DNA of 64,000 nucleotides from Massilia frigida. GTDB taxonomy: Bacteria > Pseudomonadota > Gammaproteobacteria > Burkholderiales > Burkholderiaceae_D. The position numbers and the translations under genes are program-made. The stretch is taken from contig NZ_WHJG01000004.1 of the NCBI RefSeq assembly GCF_011682175.1, positions 226,465 to 290,464 on the forward strand, in the 5' to 3' direction. The notes under the pieces are model-generated. The model worked only from the letters and a program-made list of their open reading frames with translations. It did not search any database and was not told where the DNA came from. Below are positions 20,342 through 30,281 of this stretch, piece by piece; position 1 is the stretch's first letter, and every line of letters starts with the position of its first letter.

Positions 20342-20857
20342 TCAGGGCGCCGGTGCCGGCGCCGCCCCGGGCTCTGCCTTTTTGATGATGCGCTCCATCG
20401 GGCGCATTTCGGTGCGCCATTGGGCCAGGGTCAGCTGGCGGTCGTCGTTCATGTCGTCGACCAGGATCTCATCGCCTGTGGTGGCGACCAGAAAAGTCTC
20501 CCAGCGATGCGCCGCCTCCTTGCTGTCCTCGACAAAGCTCAGGCTCCAGTAACTTTTTCCGTGGATGAGCTTTGTCGCGCTCTCGTCGTCGAGCACCGCG
20601 CCGTGCGCGCTGCCGCCCGAGACCTTGTCGATATGCGCCGACCAGGCTTTCAATTCCGGCAGCGCCATCAGCGCATCGATGGCTTGTTCTTTCGTGCGCG
20701 TCAGCTGCGCCGCCGGCTTGGCCGCGGGCGTGGTCCTGGCGGCGGCCGAGGCCGCTGCCTGGACCGATTCATGGTGATTGTGGTACAGCACGGCGCCTAC
20801 GCCGACCAGGGCGATCAAGGCAAACAGCAGGACTACTTTTTTGGACGATCCGGACAT
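20342..20857 (-). CDS. Membrane-anchored hypothetical protein with a degenerate EF-hand
   Basis: A 171-residue protein with one N-terminal transmembrane helix (residues ~8-25), an Ala/Thr-rich linker, and a C-terminal soluble domain. The segment VDDMNDDRQLTLAQW resembles an EF-hand calcium loop in which the last acidic ligand is replaced by Gln. The C-terminus is Pro/Ala-rich. I do not recognise a family. It stands alone, convergent with copy 2 of glk-rpiR, whose stop lies 19 bases away. Confidence 0.7.
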   Translation of the reverse strand: MSGSSKKVVLLFALIALVGVGAVLYHNHHESVQAAASAAARTTPAAKPAAQLTRTKEQAIDALMALPELKAWSAHIDKVSGGSAHGAVLDDESATKLIHGKSYWSLSFVEDSKEAAHRWETFLVATTGDEILVDDMNDDRQLTLAQWRTEMRPMERIIKKAEPGAAPAPAP

Positions 20858-20896
20858 AGAGATGGGCAGCTGGGACGCGTTGATGTTCCGGTCATA

Positions 20897-21526
20897 CTAC
20901 GCCAAAACTATACTGGCAGCAACATGACCGGCGGCCCAGGCCACGCCATCCTCCAGGCGGTCGTTCCCCCAGAACATCTCGTCCCCGGCAAAGAACATGG
21001 GCGCCCCAAAAACGCCGCGCCGCACCGCTTCCTCGCCCTGGGCGCGCATGGCCAGCTTGTTTTCGTCGGTGCCGGCGGCGGCGATCAGGGCGGCGCCGTC
21101 CAGGCCGAGCGCTGCGAGCACTTCGCCGACCAGGGCCGCGTCGTCGATCTCGCGGTCCTCGACGAAATTGCATTCCATGATGCGCCGGCAAAACGCGCCG
21201 ATCCACGCTTCGCCGGCACCGAGCAGGGCGACCCGCAGCGGCAGCAGCGCGCGCCGTGGGAAGGTGCGCGGCTGGGTCCATGGCAAGCCGTATTTATCGC
21301 ACTGGCGCTGCATGTCGCGCCACACGTAGGCGCCTTTTTCCTTTTGCAGCACGAAGGGCGAGGTGTTCCAGCCGAAGGACTTGAACACCGGTCCCAGCAG
21401 AAACGGCTTCCACAGCACGCGCACGCCCTGGGCGGCGGCCAGCGCCTCGATGCGCATGGTGCTCAGGTAGCTGTAATTGCTGCCGAAATCGAACCAGAAT
21501 GCGAGTTGCGGATCATTGTCGGGCAT
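20897..21526 (-). CDS. 2-hydroxychromene-2-carboxylate isomerase-like protein (DsbA fold, kappa-class GST type)
   Basis: 209 residues with the thioredoxin-like entry LAFWFDFGSNYSYLSTMR, in which Ser takes the place of the redox cysteine, as in HCCA isomerases and kappa-class glutathione transferases. The cis-Pro region is VFGAPMFFAGDEMFWGNDRL, which closes the family pattern. It is expected to be a cytosolic glutathione-dependent isomerase. No naphthalene-degradation genes are nearby, so the physiological substrate is unknown. The start at 21526 is preferred over 21541 because GGAG lies 5-6 bases before it. Confidence 0.88.
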   Translation of the reverse strand: MPDNDPQLAFWFDFGSNYSYLSTMRIEALAAAQGVRVLWKPFLLGPVFKSFGWNTSPFVLQKEKGAYVWRDMQRQCDKYGLPWTQPRTFPRRALLPLRVALLGAGEAWIGAFCRRIMECNFVEDREIDDAALVGEVLAALGLDGAALIAAAGTDENKLAMRAQGEEAVRRGVFGAPMFFAGDEMFWGNDRLEDGVAWAAGHVAASIVLA

Positions 21527-21671
21527 GGCTTCTCCGTGCATGGGGCATCGGGATCGACGCCGCGTGCAGCAGTGTAGCGCGATCGCGGCAGCGGTACGGG
21601 AGGTCTCGCTTGTTAATAATACAAGATTGCGCTACAGTCAGTGTTCCTACTTCATCACGGAAATCTCCCCC

Positions 21672-22106
21672 ATGCGATACATCCTGACCGCGCTGTCCGT
21701 TTGCCTGGCATGCGCGCTGCCGGCCATGGTCCACGCCGACCCGGCCAGGATCCAGTTCGCCACCGAGGTGTTCTTCGACAGCGGCAGCGCGCGCCTGTCG
21801 GCCGATGCGGTATCGATCCTCGATCAGGTCATCAGCAAGAGCGGCGAGCTTGATCCCGAGCTGATCATGGCCATCGGCCATACCGATGAACTGCCGAGCG
21901 ACGCCAAGGCGCAGACGCTGTCGGTCCAGCGCGCCGAAGCGGTAAAAGAATATCTGGCCGACAAAGGATTCGAGCGCATCCGCATCTACACCGAAGGCAA
22001 GGCCAAGCGCCTGCCGGCCGCCGGCAACGACACGCGCGAAGGGCGCGCCCGTAACAACCGGGTCGAAGTGCAACTGGTGGGACCGAGAGGCGCAGCCGGA
22101 CACTGA
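21672..22106 (+). CDS. OmpA-family peptidoglycan-binding protein
   Basis: A 144-residue exported protein: a signal peptide (MRYILTALSVCLACALPAMVHA), then a single OmpA C-terminal domain with VFFDSGSARLSADAVSILDQ, GHTDELPSDAKAQTLSVQRA and the closing RNNRVEVQL. The residues that clasp meso-diaminopimelate are in the usual places. There is no lipobox and no beta-barrel, so it is a soluble periplasmic cell-wall binder. The ATG at 21672 is chosen because the signal peptide begins there; the open frame extends upstream without meaning. Confidence 0.87.
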   Translation: MRYILTALSVCLACALPAMVHADPARIQFATEVFFDSGSARLSADAVSILDQVISKSGELDPELIMAIGHTDELPSDAKAQTLSVQRAEAVKEYLADKGFERIRIYTEGKAKRLPAAGNDTREGRARNNRVEVQLVGPRGAAGH

Positions 22107-22162
22107 CGATACCGGCGTCATACCGCCTGTAACGCCAAGGCGCGCGGCATGTTCCGGACCGC

Positions 22163-23523
22163 CTATGCGAGCGCCCGGCGCGGCGCGGCGGGACGGGCCA
22201 GATACCGCGTTTCCCGGCCTGGCGCGGCATCGGACACCAGCCTGAAGGCGTCGACCAGCCGCGTCAGCTTGAGTGCCTGTTCCTGCATTTGCGCGGCCGC
22301 TGCAGCGGTCTCTTCCACGACGGCGGCGTTCCTCTGAGTGATTTCATCCATCTGCGACACGGCTTGGGTGACCTGGTCGATGCCCTCGCTTTGCTCGCGG
22401 CTGGCCAGACTGATGTCGTTGACGATGCCTGCCACCTGCTTGGCCGATGTCACGATCTGGTCCATGGTCTTTCCCGCACTGTCGACCAGCGCGCTGCCCG
22501 CATCGACTTTGTCGACCGAGTCATTGATCAAGGCCTTGATTTCCTTGGCGGCCGCGGCCGAGCGTTGCGCCAGGACGCGCACTTCGCTGGCCACCACCGC
22601 GAAGCCGCGACCCTGCTCGCCGGCGCGCGCCGCCTCCACCGCCGCGTTCAGCGCCAGGATGTTGGTCTGGAATGCAATGCTGTCGATGACGCTGTTGATG
22701 TCGACGATCTTGCGCGAACTGTCCCGTATCGATCCCATGGTGCCAACGACCTGGGCGACGGCGTGCCCGCCCTGGACGGCAGTGGCGGCGGCGGCCGTGG
22801 CCAGCAGGTTCGCCTGGCGCGCATTGTCCGCATTCTGTTTTACCGTGCTGCTGATTTCTTCCATCGACGACGCCGTTTCTTCGAGCGAGCTGGCCTGGGC
22901 TTCGGTGCGCGCCGACAGGTCGGCATTGCCTGCCGCGATGTCGCCGGCGCCATGGCTGACGACGCCGGTCACTTCCTTGATCTGGCCGACCAGCAGCCTG
23001 ACATTGGTCTGCAGTACCCCGAGCGCGCCGGGCACGTGGGCGAGTTGGTCGTTGCCGCCGGCATCGATGCGGCCCGTCAGGTCGCCGGCGCTCATGCGCT
23101 CGATATCGCTCCTGGCGCGCCGCAGGGGAGGCACGACGGCGCGATACAGTAACAATCCCGACAGCAAGCTGACGCACAGTCCCAGTGCCGCTGCCGTCAG
23201 CCGCGCCGCGCCGCGCCGCCGTCCGCGCCCAGGCTCGCGATGAACAGCAGCGCCACCAGCAAGGTCGAGGCGCCGATGCGCGCACCCAGCGACAGGGTGG
23301 CGAACAGGTTCAGGCGGCGCAGCGCCGAGCGGCGCAGCACGGCCCCGGCGTGCACTTCGAGCCCGCCGCGGCCATCGTTGAGCGCCCGGTAGGCTTGCTC
23401 GGCGGCGGTGACGTGTGCACGGCTGGGCTTGACGCGAATCGAGGTGAAACCCACGATGCAGCCTTGCTCGATCACAGGCGCCGCGGTCGCTTCCACCCAA
23501 TAGTGGTCACCATGCCGCGAATG
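22163..23523 (-). pseudogene. Aer-type methyl-accepting chemotaxis protein, 5'-truncated and frameshifted
   Basis: Reading from 23523, the sequence starts inside a PAS domain ([19 protein letters not shown], then [12 protein letters not shown]), so about the first 65 residues of the usual Aer PAS are missing. A helix and a first membrane segment follow, then the frame ends at 23197. The second membrane segment, HAMP region ([18 protein letters not shown]) and a full signalling domain with the hairpin tip ([20 protein letters not shown]) continue in another frame to 22163. The break lies in three tandem copies of a GCGCG-type pentamer at about 23201-23218. Deleting one copy joins the frames exactly ([14 protein letters not shown]). 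The upstream end runs straight into the groEL terminators. It is probably non-functional. Confidence 0.85.
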
Positions 23524-23524
23524 T

Positions 23525-23562
23525 AAAAAGCCCGCACGGCGACGACCGTACGGGCTTTTTTT
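23525..23562. terminator. Bidirectional rho-independent terminator
   Basis: A stem AAAAAGCCCGCACGG / CCGTACGGGCTTTTTT with one mismatch and a 6-base loop, with A- and T-tracts on the two sides. It can stop transcription in both directions. It lies between the groEL terminator and the chemoreceptor remnant and overlaps the point where that remnant loses homology. Confidence 0.8.
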
Positions 23563-23583
23563 GCGGAGAAAACGTCAGCCATG

Positions 23584-23616
23584 AAAAAAGCCTGCAAGGC
23601 GCAAACCTTGCAGGCT
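23584..23616 (-). terminator. groESL terminator
   Basis: On the minus strand an 11-bp perfect stem (AGCCTGCAAGG / CCTTGCAGGCT) with a 6-base loop is followed by six T. It lies 49 bases after the groEL stop. Confidence 0.88.
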
Positions 23617-23665
23617 GTTCGATGCCAGCGGAGGCGGACCAGCCGCGCTCCGGCGTATCAGGCAA

Positions 23666-25378
<1,713 letters not shown>

Positions 25379-25406
25379 TCAGGAAACGATTCCCGCCCCG
25401 GATCGA

Positions 25407-25697
25407 TCACTTGACCAGGACGGCCATGATGTCTTCTTCACGCATCACCAGCAGCTCTTCGCCGTCGACCTTGACGGTTTGGCCGGAGTATTTGCCGAAC
25501 AGGACGCGGTCGCCGACTTTCACTTCCAGCGCGCGTACTTTGCCGTCGTCCTGGACTTTACCGTTGCCGACAGCCAAGATTTCGCCTTGATCCGGTTTTT
25601 CGGCAGCTGCGTCAGGAATGATGAGGCCGGACGCAGTTTTGGTTTCCTGGTCGAGACGCTTGACGATAACGCGATCGTGCAATGGGCGAAGGTTCAT
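25407..25697 (-). CDS. groES: Co-chaperonin GroES (Hsp10)
   Basis: A 96-residue lid protein of the GroEL machine. It has the typical start [13 protein letters not shown], the mobile loop [20 protein letters not shown] and the C-terminal VLVK. An AAGGAG ribosome site lies before the ATG (minus strand, 25702-25707). It is the first gene of the operon and is preceded by a perfect CIRCE element. Confidence 0.98.
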   Translation of the reverse strand: MNLRPLHDRVIVKRLDQETKTASGLIIPDAAAEKPDQGEILAVGNGKVQDDGKVRALEVKVGDRVLFGKYSGQTVKVDGEELLVMREEDIMAVLVK

Positions 25698-25809
25698 GCA
25701 AAACTCCTTAATATTCAGTGGTTTAGTAGCTATTGGTCAGGACCGCCCTGGGCGTTCCCGGTGTTTCAACATGCCTCGCGGTGTTGCCGCAGAGACTAGA
25801 AAGAGTTGT

Positions 25810-25863
25810 TAGCACTCTCTACTAACGAGTGCTAATTATAGGGACGGTCAAGGTGTTTTTCAA
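25810..25863 (-). promoter_or_regulatory. groESL promoter with perfect CIRCE operator (HrcA site)
   Basis: The element TTAGCACTC-N9-GAGTGCTAA (25810-25836) matches the CIRCE consensus exactly. It overlaps the -10 box TATAAT (minus strand, 25836-25841), with a -35 TTGAAA at 25858-25863 and a 16-base spacer. HrcA bound here would occlude the promoter; hrcA itself is not in this window. The rest of the gap up to the zapB-like gene shows no other clear element. Confidence 0.93.
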
Positions 25864-26138
25864 GGCGTCCCGTTGACTATTTAATAGACGAGCTTGATCT
25901 GGCGCAAACCGCGGGCTTGCCGCGGTGCCCGATATTGGAGCGATCTCAAGGCTGCGCGCGCAGGGGATCGGCGCGCGCGGCGGCGCCGCCGGCGCGACTT
26001 CCGGTTCAATAGCGCAAGCGAGGGACGGTGTTGAACGCACTTGCGTGCCGCCCGCTTATTACATCCCCTTACATCAATCGTCCACCCCTCTTACTGATTC
26101 GGTTGACGGACTTTCCTTCGCACCCCTATAGTTACGGG

Positions 26139-26399
26139 ATGATTTCTGAATTCGACGAACTATCCGAAAAAATTGACCGGCTTGCCGCGTTGACCCTCTC
26201 ACTTCGCAGCGAGAACGCGCAGCTGCGTCTGGCGAATGCGCAACTGCGCCAGTCGAACGCGGCGCTGTGCGCCGAAAACGAGGAATGCGTGGGGCGCATG
26301 AATGAAGTGCAGCGCCGCGTCGAAACCTTGCTGGCGCAAATGCCCGATCCGAACGCCCCGGCCGTCGTGCCTGAAAAACTTGATGAGGTCGCGCAATGA
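26139..26399 (+). CDS. ZapB-like coiled-coil cell-division protein
   Basis: An 86-residue acidic protein whose first ~70 residues form one long heptad coiled coil (SEKIDRLAALTLSLRSENAQ onward), as in ZapB and the related TIGR02449 group. Its stop codon overlaps the zapA ATG by 4 bases (ATGA), so the two are coupled, and the pairing suggests a helper of Z-ring assembly. The open frame extends upstream to 26028, but the conserved family start is the Met at 26139. Confidence 0.75.
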   Translation: MISEFDELSEKIDRLAALTLSLRSENAQLRLANAQLRQSNAALCAENEECVGRMNEVQRRVETLLAQMPDPNAPAVVPEKLDEVAQ

Positions 26400-26707
26400 T
26401 CCAGTTGAATGTCACGCTCATGGGCAGCGCCTACCGCCTCGTCTGCCAAGAGGGCGAGGAACGCACCTTGCAGGAAGCGGTGAGCTATCTTGACGGGAAA
26501 ATGTGCGCCTTGCGCGATTCGGGCAAGGTCAAGGGAAATGACCGCATCGCCGTCATGGCCGCGCTCAGCGTGGCTGCGGAATTCCTGTCGGTGAAAACGC
26601 CCCAGGGACCGCTTTCCGAAATGACGATCCTGGAAGTCAAGCAGAAGCTCGGCGACATGCACACGGTGCTCGATAACGCCCTGACCCCCCAGGAAAATCT
26701 GTTCTGA
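26396..26707 (+). CDS. zapA: Cell division protein ZapA
   Basis: A 103-residue FtsZ-binding protein that bundles FtsZ filaments. The pattern is typical: an N-terminal beta hairpin (IQLNVTLMGSAYRLVCQEGE), then a helix (LQEAVSYLDGKMCALRDSG) and a long C-terminal helix with RIAVMAALSVAAEFL. The zapA-6S RNA order is conserved across many proteobacteria and supports the call. Confidence 0.93.
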   Translation: MIQLNVTLMGSAYRLVCQEGEERTLQEAVSYLDGKMCALRDSGKVKGNDRIAVMAALSVAAEFLSVKTPQGPLSEMTILEVKQKLGDMHTVLDNALTPQENLF

Positions 26708-26719
26708 GGCTAATTTCGT

Positions 26720-26747
26720 TTGACATGACGGCACATCGGAGTAAACT
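26720..26747 (+). promoter_or_regulatory. Sigma-70 promoter of the 6S RNA gene
   Basis: TTGACA at 26720-26725, a 16-base spacer and TAAACT at 26742-26747 put the transcription start at about 26755, where the 5' strand of the 6S closing stem begins. Confidence 0.8.
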
Positions 26748-26755
26748 GCGTCTCA

Positions 26756-26932
26756 CCCTGCGGTGTTCGCGATTGCCATATATTCCTTGAACCATTTATG
26801 TGCACAGGTTGCGGAATTTTGTTCGATGGGAGTGAGCGTCGCTTGTTCGACGAACCCGAAATTGGACTAACTGCGACCGCCTTGAACCATTAGGTTCAGG
26901 ATGCCGGTAAAGACGGCACAGGCGGGGTTCTG
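26756..26932 (+). ncRNA. ssrS: 6S RNA
   Basis: A ~175-base RNA between zapA and the EVE gene, the conserved place for 6S RNA. The 5' end CCCTGCGGTGT can pair with ACAGGCGGGG near the 3' end to form the closing stem. The segment CTGCGACCGCCTTGAACC and the following TTAGGTTCAGGATGCC match the 3' half of known 6S RNAs (E. coli ACTGCGAC...CACCTTGAACC...GGTTCAAGG). 6S RNA mimics an open promoter and sequesters the sigma-70 holoenzyme in stationary phase. Ends are estimated to within about 5 bases. Confidence 0.88.
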
Positions 26933-26943
26933 ATTTTCACAGG

Positions 26944-26977
26944 CGGTTGCATGCATTCGGTGCGCAACCGTTTTTTT
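26944..26977 (+). terminator. Terminator after 6S RNA
   Basis: A stem CGGTTGC / GCAACCG with a 13-base loop followed by seven T. Confidence 0.8.
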
Positions 26978-27026
26978 ATGGGCGCGCGCTTGGTCCGCCG
27001 GCGGGCGGCGCGTCCGGAGCGAGCAG

Positions 27027-27491
27027 ATGGCTTATTGGCTGATGAAGTCCGAACCGGACGAAGTGAGTATCGACGATGTGCTGGCCGCGCCGGCGCGCAC
27101 GGTGGCCTGGTTCGGCGTGCGCAATTACCAGGCGCGTAATTTCATGCGCGACGCCATGCGCGAAGGCGACCTGGTCCTGTTCTACCATTCCAGCTGCGCC
27201 GAACCGGGCATCGCCGGCATCGTCCAGGTGTGCTCACCCGCCTATCCGGACGCCACCCAGTTCGATCCCGCCAGCCCCTACCACGATCCCAAGGCCACGC
27301 CGGAGCAGCCGCGCTGGATCGGCGTCGACGTGCGCGCGCTGCGCAAGACCGCCCTGCTGAGCCTGAAAGAGCTGCGCACCGTGCCCGCGCTGGCCGGCAT
27401 GCGCCTGCTGGCCAAGGGCAGCCGCCTGTCGGTGATGCCGGTCGAGCCGCACGAATGGCATGCCATCGAGGCCTTGCTCGGCCAGCCTTAG
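27027..27491 (+). CDS. EVE-domain protein
   Basis: A 154-residue single-domain protein of the EVE/PUA-like superfamily: start MAYWLMKSEPDEVSIDDV, core WFGVRNYQARNFMRDAM and GDLVLFYHSS, and GIAGIVQVCSPAYPD. EVE domains bind modified bases in DNA or RNA; the role of these stand-alone housekeeping copies is unsettled. Its place immediately behind 6S RNA is conserved in many betaproteobacteria, where E. coli has the formyl-THF cycloligase gene instead. Confidence 0.92.
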   Translation: MAYWLMKSEPDEVSIDDVLAAPARTVAWFGVRNYQARNFMRDAMREGDLVLFYHSSCAEPGIAGIVQVCSPAYPDATQFDPASPYHDPKATPEQPRWIGVDVRALRKTALLSLKELRTVPALAGMRLLAKGSRLSVMPVEPHEWHAIEALLGQP

Positions 27492-27553
27492 CAAACTGTA
27501 CCTTATAGGCAACACCACGAGCCAGGCGCGGGCGCCGATGCTATCGTGTCTGC

Positions 27554-30067
27554 ATGCCTCCCCCCACCAGCGAGCGTCCGCGCTACCGACTCCGGGCCAG
27601 CCATATCGCTTTGCTGTTCGGCGGTTTCCTGGTCTCGGCCATCCTGGCCTCGCTTGGCGCGGCCAGCTGGACAGCGCGCGAACAGACCATCAACGAATGG
27701 CGCAAGCAACTGAGCAATCTGTCGCTGGTGCTGGCCGAGCACATCGGGCAGCAAGTGACGTCGGCCTCCCTGGTCCTCGACAGCGTCGCCGATTCGGTCC
27801 GGGCCGCCGGGGTCGACAGCGATGCCAGCCTGCGCGCGCGCCTGGGCGACCAGGCCGAGTTCCTGAGCATGCGCGACAAGGCGCGCGGCCTGCCCCAGGT
27901 CGACGTGGTCACCATCGTCGCAGCCAATGGCGATGTGGTCAATTTCACGCGTTCCTGGCCGGCGCCCGCGATCAACCTGGCCGACCGCGATTACTTCAAG
28001 GCGCATCTGCTCAATCCCGGACAGGGCTTGTACTTCAGCAAGCCGGTGCGCAACAAGGGCAACGGCCAGTGGACGTTTTACCTGAGCCGCCGGGTGAATG
28101 GTCCCCAGGGTGAATTGCTCGCCATCGTGCTGGTCGGCTTTTCATGCACCTCGCTGAGCGACTTCTACCAGCGCATCACGCTCGGCGAGGGCGCCAGCAT
28201 TTCGCTGTACCGGCGCGACTTCACCCTGCTGGCGCGCTGGCCCCACATCGATTCCCTGATCGGCCAGCTCAACCTGAGCGGCACCTCCTACCAGGTGATC
28301 GAACAGATGCGCCAGAGCTCGGGCGTGATCCTGAGCTCGGTGCCGCGCTTCACGGAAGGCCGCGAGGCGGTCACGCGCCTGGGGGCGCCGCGCCTGGTGC
28401 AGCATTACCCGCTGATCGTCAACCTCACCATCACCGAATCGCTGATGCTGGCGCGCTGGCGTGAATTCAATACCGCCCGCATCGTGCTCGCGGCGCTGGC
28501 CATCCTGGCGGTGGTGAGCGCCTCCATGGTGCTGCTGCGCCTGTTGCAGCGGCGCGAACGCGACTTCACGCTGACCCGCCATCTGATGGACAAGGCCGAC
28601 GCCGCCAACCGCGCCAAGTCCGATTTCCTGGCCATGATGAGCCATGAAGTGCGCACCCCGCTGACGGCGATCATCGGTTTTGCCGAACTGCTGGGCACGG
28701 CGGACGAGCCGGCGCTGCGCGGCCAGGCCGGCCAGGTGATCCTGCGCAATGGACACCATCTGCTCAGCGTGATCAACGATATCCTCGATATCGCCAAGAT
28801 CGAGGCCGGCCGGCTCGGCCTGGAGCAGGTGGCGTTTTCGCCGGTCCAGACCGTGACCGAGATCGAGTCCATGATGGGCGCCCAGGCGCACAGCAAAGGC
28901 ATCGACTTTCGGGTGCGGGTGCACTATCCGTTTCCGGCCCAGGTGGTGGGCGACCCGACCCGCTGGAAGCAGATCTTGTTTAACCTGTGCAGCAATGCCA
29001 TCAAGTTCACCGAACTGGGCTGCGTGGAGCTGGACTTGTGGTACGAGAAGGCGCCGGCGCGGCTGGCGTGCAGGGTGCGCGACAGCGGCATCGGCATGTC
29101 GCCGGAACAGTGCGCCCGGCTGTTCGAACCCTTCCAGCAAGCCGGCCTGGACACGACGCGCAAGTATGGCGGCACCGGGCTCGGCTTGTATCTGGTGCAG
29201 CAGCTGGTGACCCGCATGGGGGGCACGGTGCAGGTGTCCAGCGCGGCGGGCGAGGGCTCGGCGTTCGAGGTGGGCATCCTGGCGCGCAGCGGCGACGGGA
29301 CGGCCTGGCTGGCCGGCCCCGCGCCCGGCGCGCCGCCCGCGCCGGTGGTGGCGGTGGCGCCGCCGGCCTTGCACGGGCGCGTGCTGCTGGCCGAGGATGG
29401 GCCCGACAACCGGGCCCTGATCGGCGCCTTCCTGAACCGCCTGGGCATACGCTGCGAGATGGCCGAGAACGGCGCGCGGGCGGTCGAGATGGTCCTGGCC
29501 GGCAACTTCGACCTGGTCCTGATGGATATCCAGATGCCGCTCATGGATGGGGTGGCGGCGACCGAATTGCTGCGCGCGGCCGGGGTGGGGATTCCGGTGG
29601 TGGCGCTGACCGCCAATATCATGACCGCCGATGTGGCGCGCTACCTGGCGGCGGGCTGCTCGCATTGCGTCGGCAAGCCGGTCGATTTCACGGCCCTGGG
29701 TGCCTTGCTGGCGCAACTGCTGCCGGCGCTGCCGCCAGCCCCGGTCATGTCGCCCGAGCAGCTGGCCGTGTTCGTGGACATCCGGGCCCGCTTCGAAGCC
29801 GGGCTGGCCGGCCGCCTGGAGCGCATCGCGACCCACGCCGCGGCCGGCGAGGCGGCCGAGGCGGCCGCGCTGGCGCACATGCTCAAGGGTAGCGCCGGCA
29901 GTTTCGGCTACCCGCACGTGACCGAGCTGGCCGGCGCGCTGGAACGCGCCTTGCTGGACGGCGAAAACGCCGCCGCGGCCGGCTTGCTAAAACAGTTGCA
30001 GCAGCTCGAAGAAGTGCGGCGCGTGCTGGCCGGCGCCGGGGAACCGGGCGGTGCCGATGAAGAATGA
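27554..30067 (+). CDS. Hybrid sensor histidine kinase with receiver and HPt domains
   Basis: An 837-residue inner-membrane protein. A membrane helix near residues 15-35 and a second near 305-325 bracket a ~270-residue periplasmic double-Cache-type sensor (AANGDVVNFTRSW; SLYRRDFTLLARW). Then come HisKA with His ~364 in MMSHEVRTPLTAIIGF, HATPase (NLCSNAIKFTE, GTGLGLYLVQQL), a receiver with Asp ~658 in LMDIQMPLMDG, and an HPt domain with His ~775 in AHMLKGSAGSFGY. It is thus a complete four-step phosphorelay except for the final regulator, which is not adjacent. The TauE-like permease gene follows 214 bases later. Confidence 0.93.
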   Translation: MPPPTSERPRYRLRASHIALLFGGFLVSAILASLGAASWTAREQTINEWRKQLSNLSLVLAEHIGQQVTSASLVLDSVADSVRAAGVDSDASLRARLGDQAEFLSMRDKARGLPQVDVVTIVAANGDVVNFTRSWPAPAINLADRDYFKAHLLNPGQGLYFSKPVRNKGNGQWTFYLSRRVNGPQGELLAIVLVGFSCTSLSDFYQRITLGEGASISLYRRDFTLLARWPHIDSLIGQLNLSGTSYQVIEQMRQSSGVILSSVPRFTEGREAVTRLGAPRLVQHYPLIVNLTITESLMLARWREFNTARIVLAALAILAVVSASMVLLRLLQRRERDFTLTRHLMDKADAANRAKSDFLAMMSHEVRTPLTAIIGFAELLGTADEPALRGQAGQVILRNGHHLLSVINDILDIAKIEAGRLGLEQVAFSPVQTVTEIESMMGAQAHSKGIDFRVRVHYPFPAQVVGDPTRWKQILFNLCSNAIKFTELGCVELDLWYEKAPARLACRVRDSGIGMSPEQCARLFEPFQQAGLDTTRKYGGTGLGLYLVQQLVTRMGGTVQVSSAAGEGSAFEVGILARSGDGTAWLAGPAPGAPPAPVVAVAPPALHGRVLLAEDGPDNRALIGAFLNRLGIRCEMAENGARAVEMVLAGNFDLVLMDIQMPLMDGVAATELLRAAGVGIPVVALTANIMTADVARYLAAGCSHCVGKPVDFTALGALLAQLLPALPPAPVMSPEQLAVFVDIRARFEAGLAGRLERIATHAAAGEAAEAAALAHMLKGSAGSFGYPHVTELAGALERALLDGENAAAAGLLKQLQQLEEVRRVLAGAGEPGGADEE

Positions 30068-30281
30068 GGCCGTGATGGTGATCACCGCCGCCGCACCGGC
30101 GGCGCGGCGCGCACCGCCTCCGCAGGGCGCCTGGGGCGGTAGCGCGGTGATGCCTGCGGGCATTACGCTGTAGAATACTTGCCACGGCAAGTCTCTGGTG
30201 GCTTGCCACTTAACAGCAAGCCTCACCGACTGCGCGCATGACGACTGACACTGCAATCATGGCCACCCCAGCGGGAGGCCG

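Noticed and set aside
30179..30230. Short palindrome CTTGCCACGGCAAG and nearby TGGCTTGCCA as an operator
   Set aside because: Arms are six bases with no promoter context; too weak to call.
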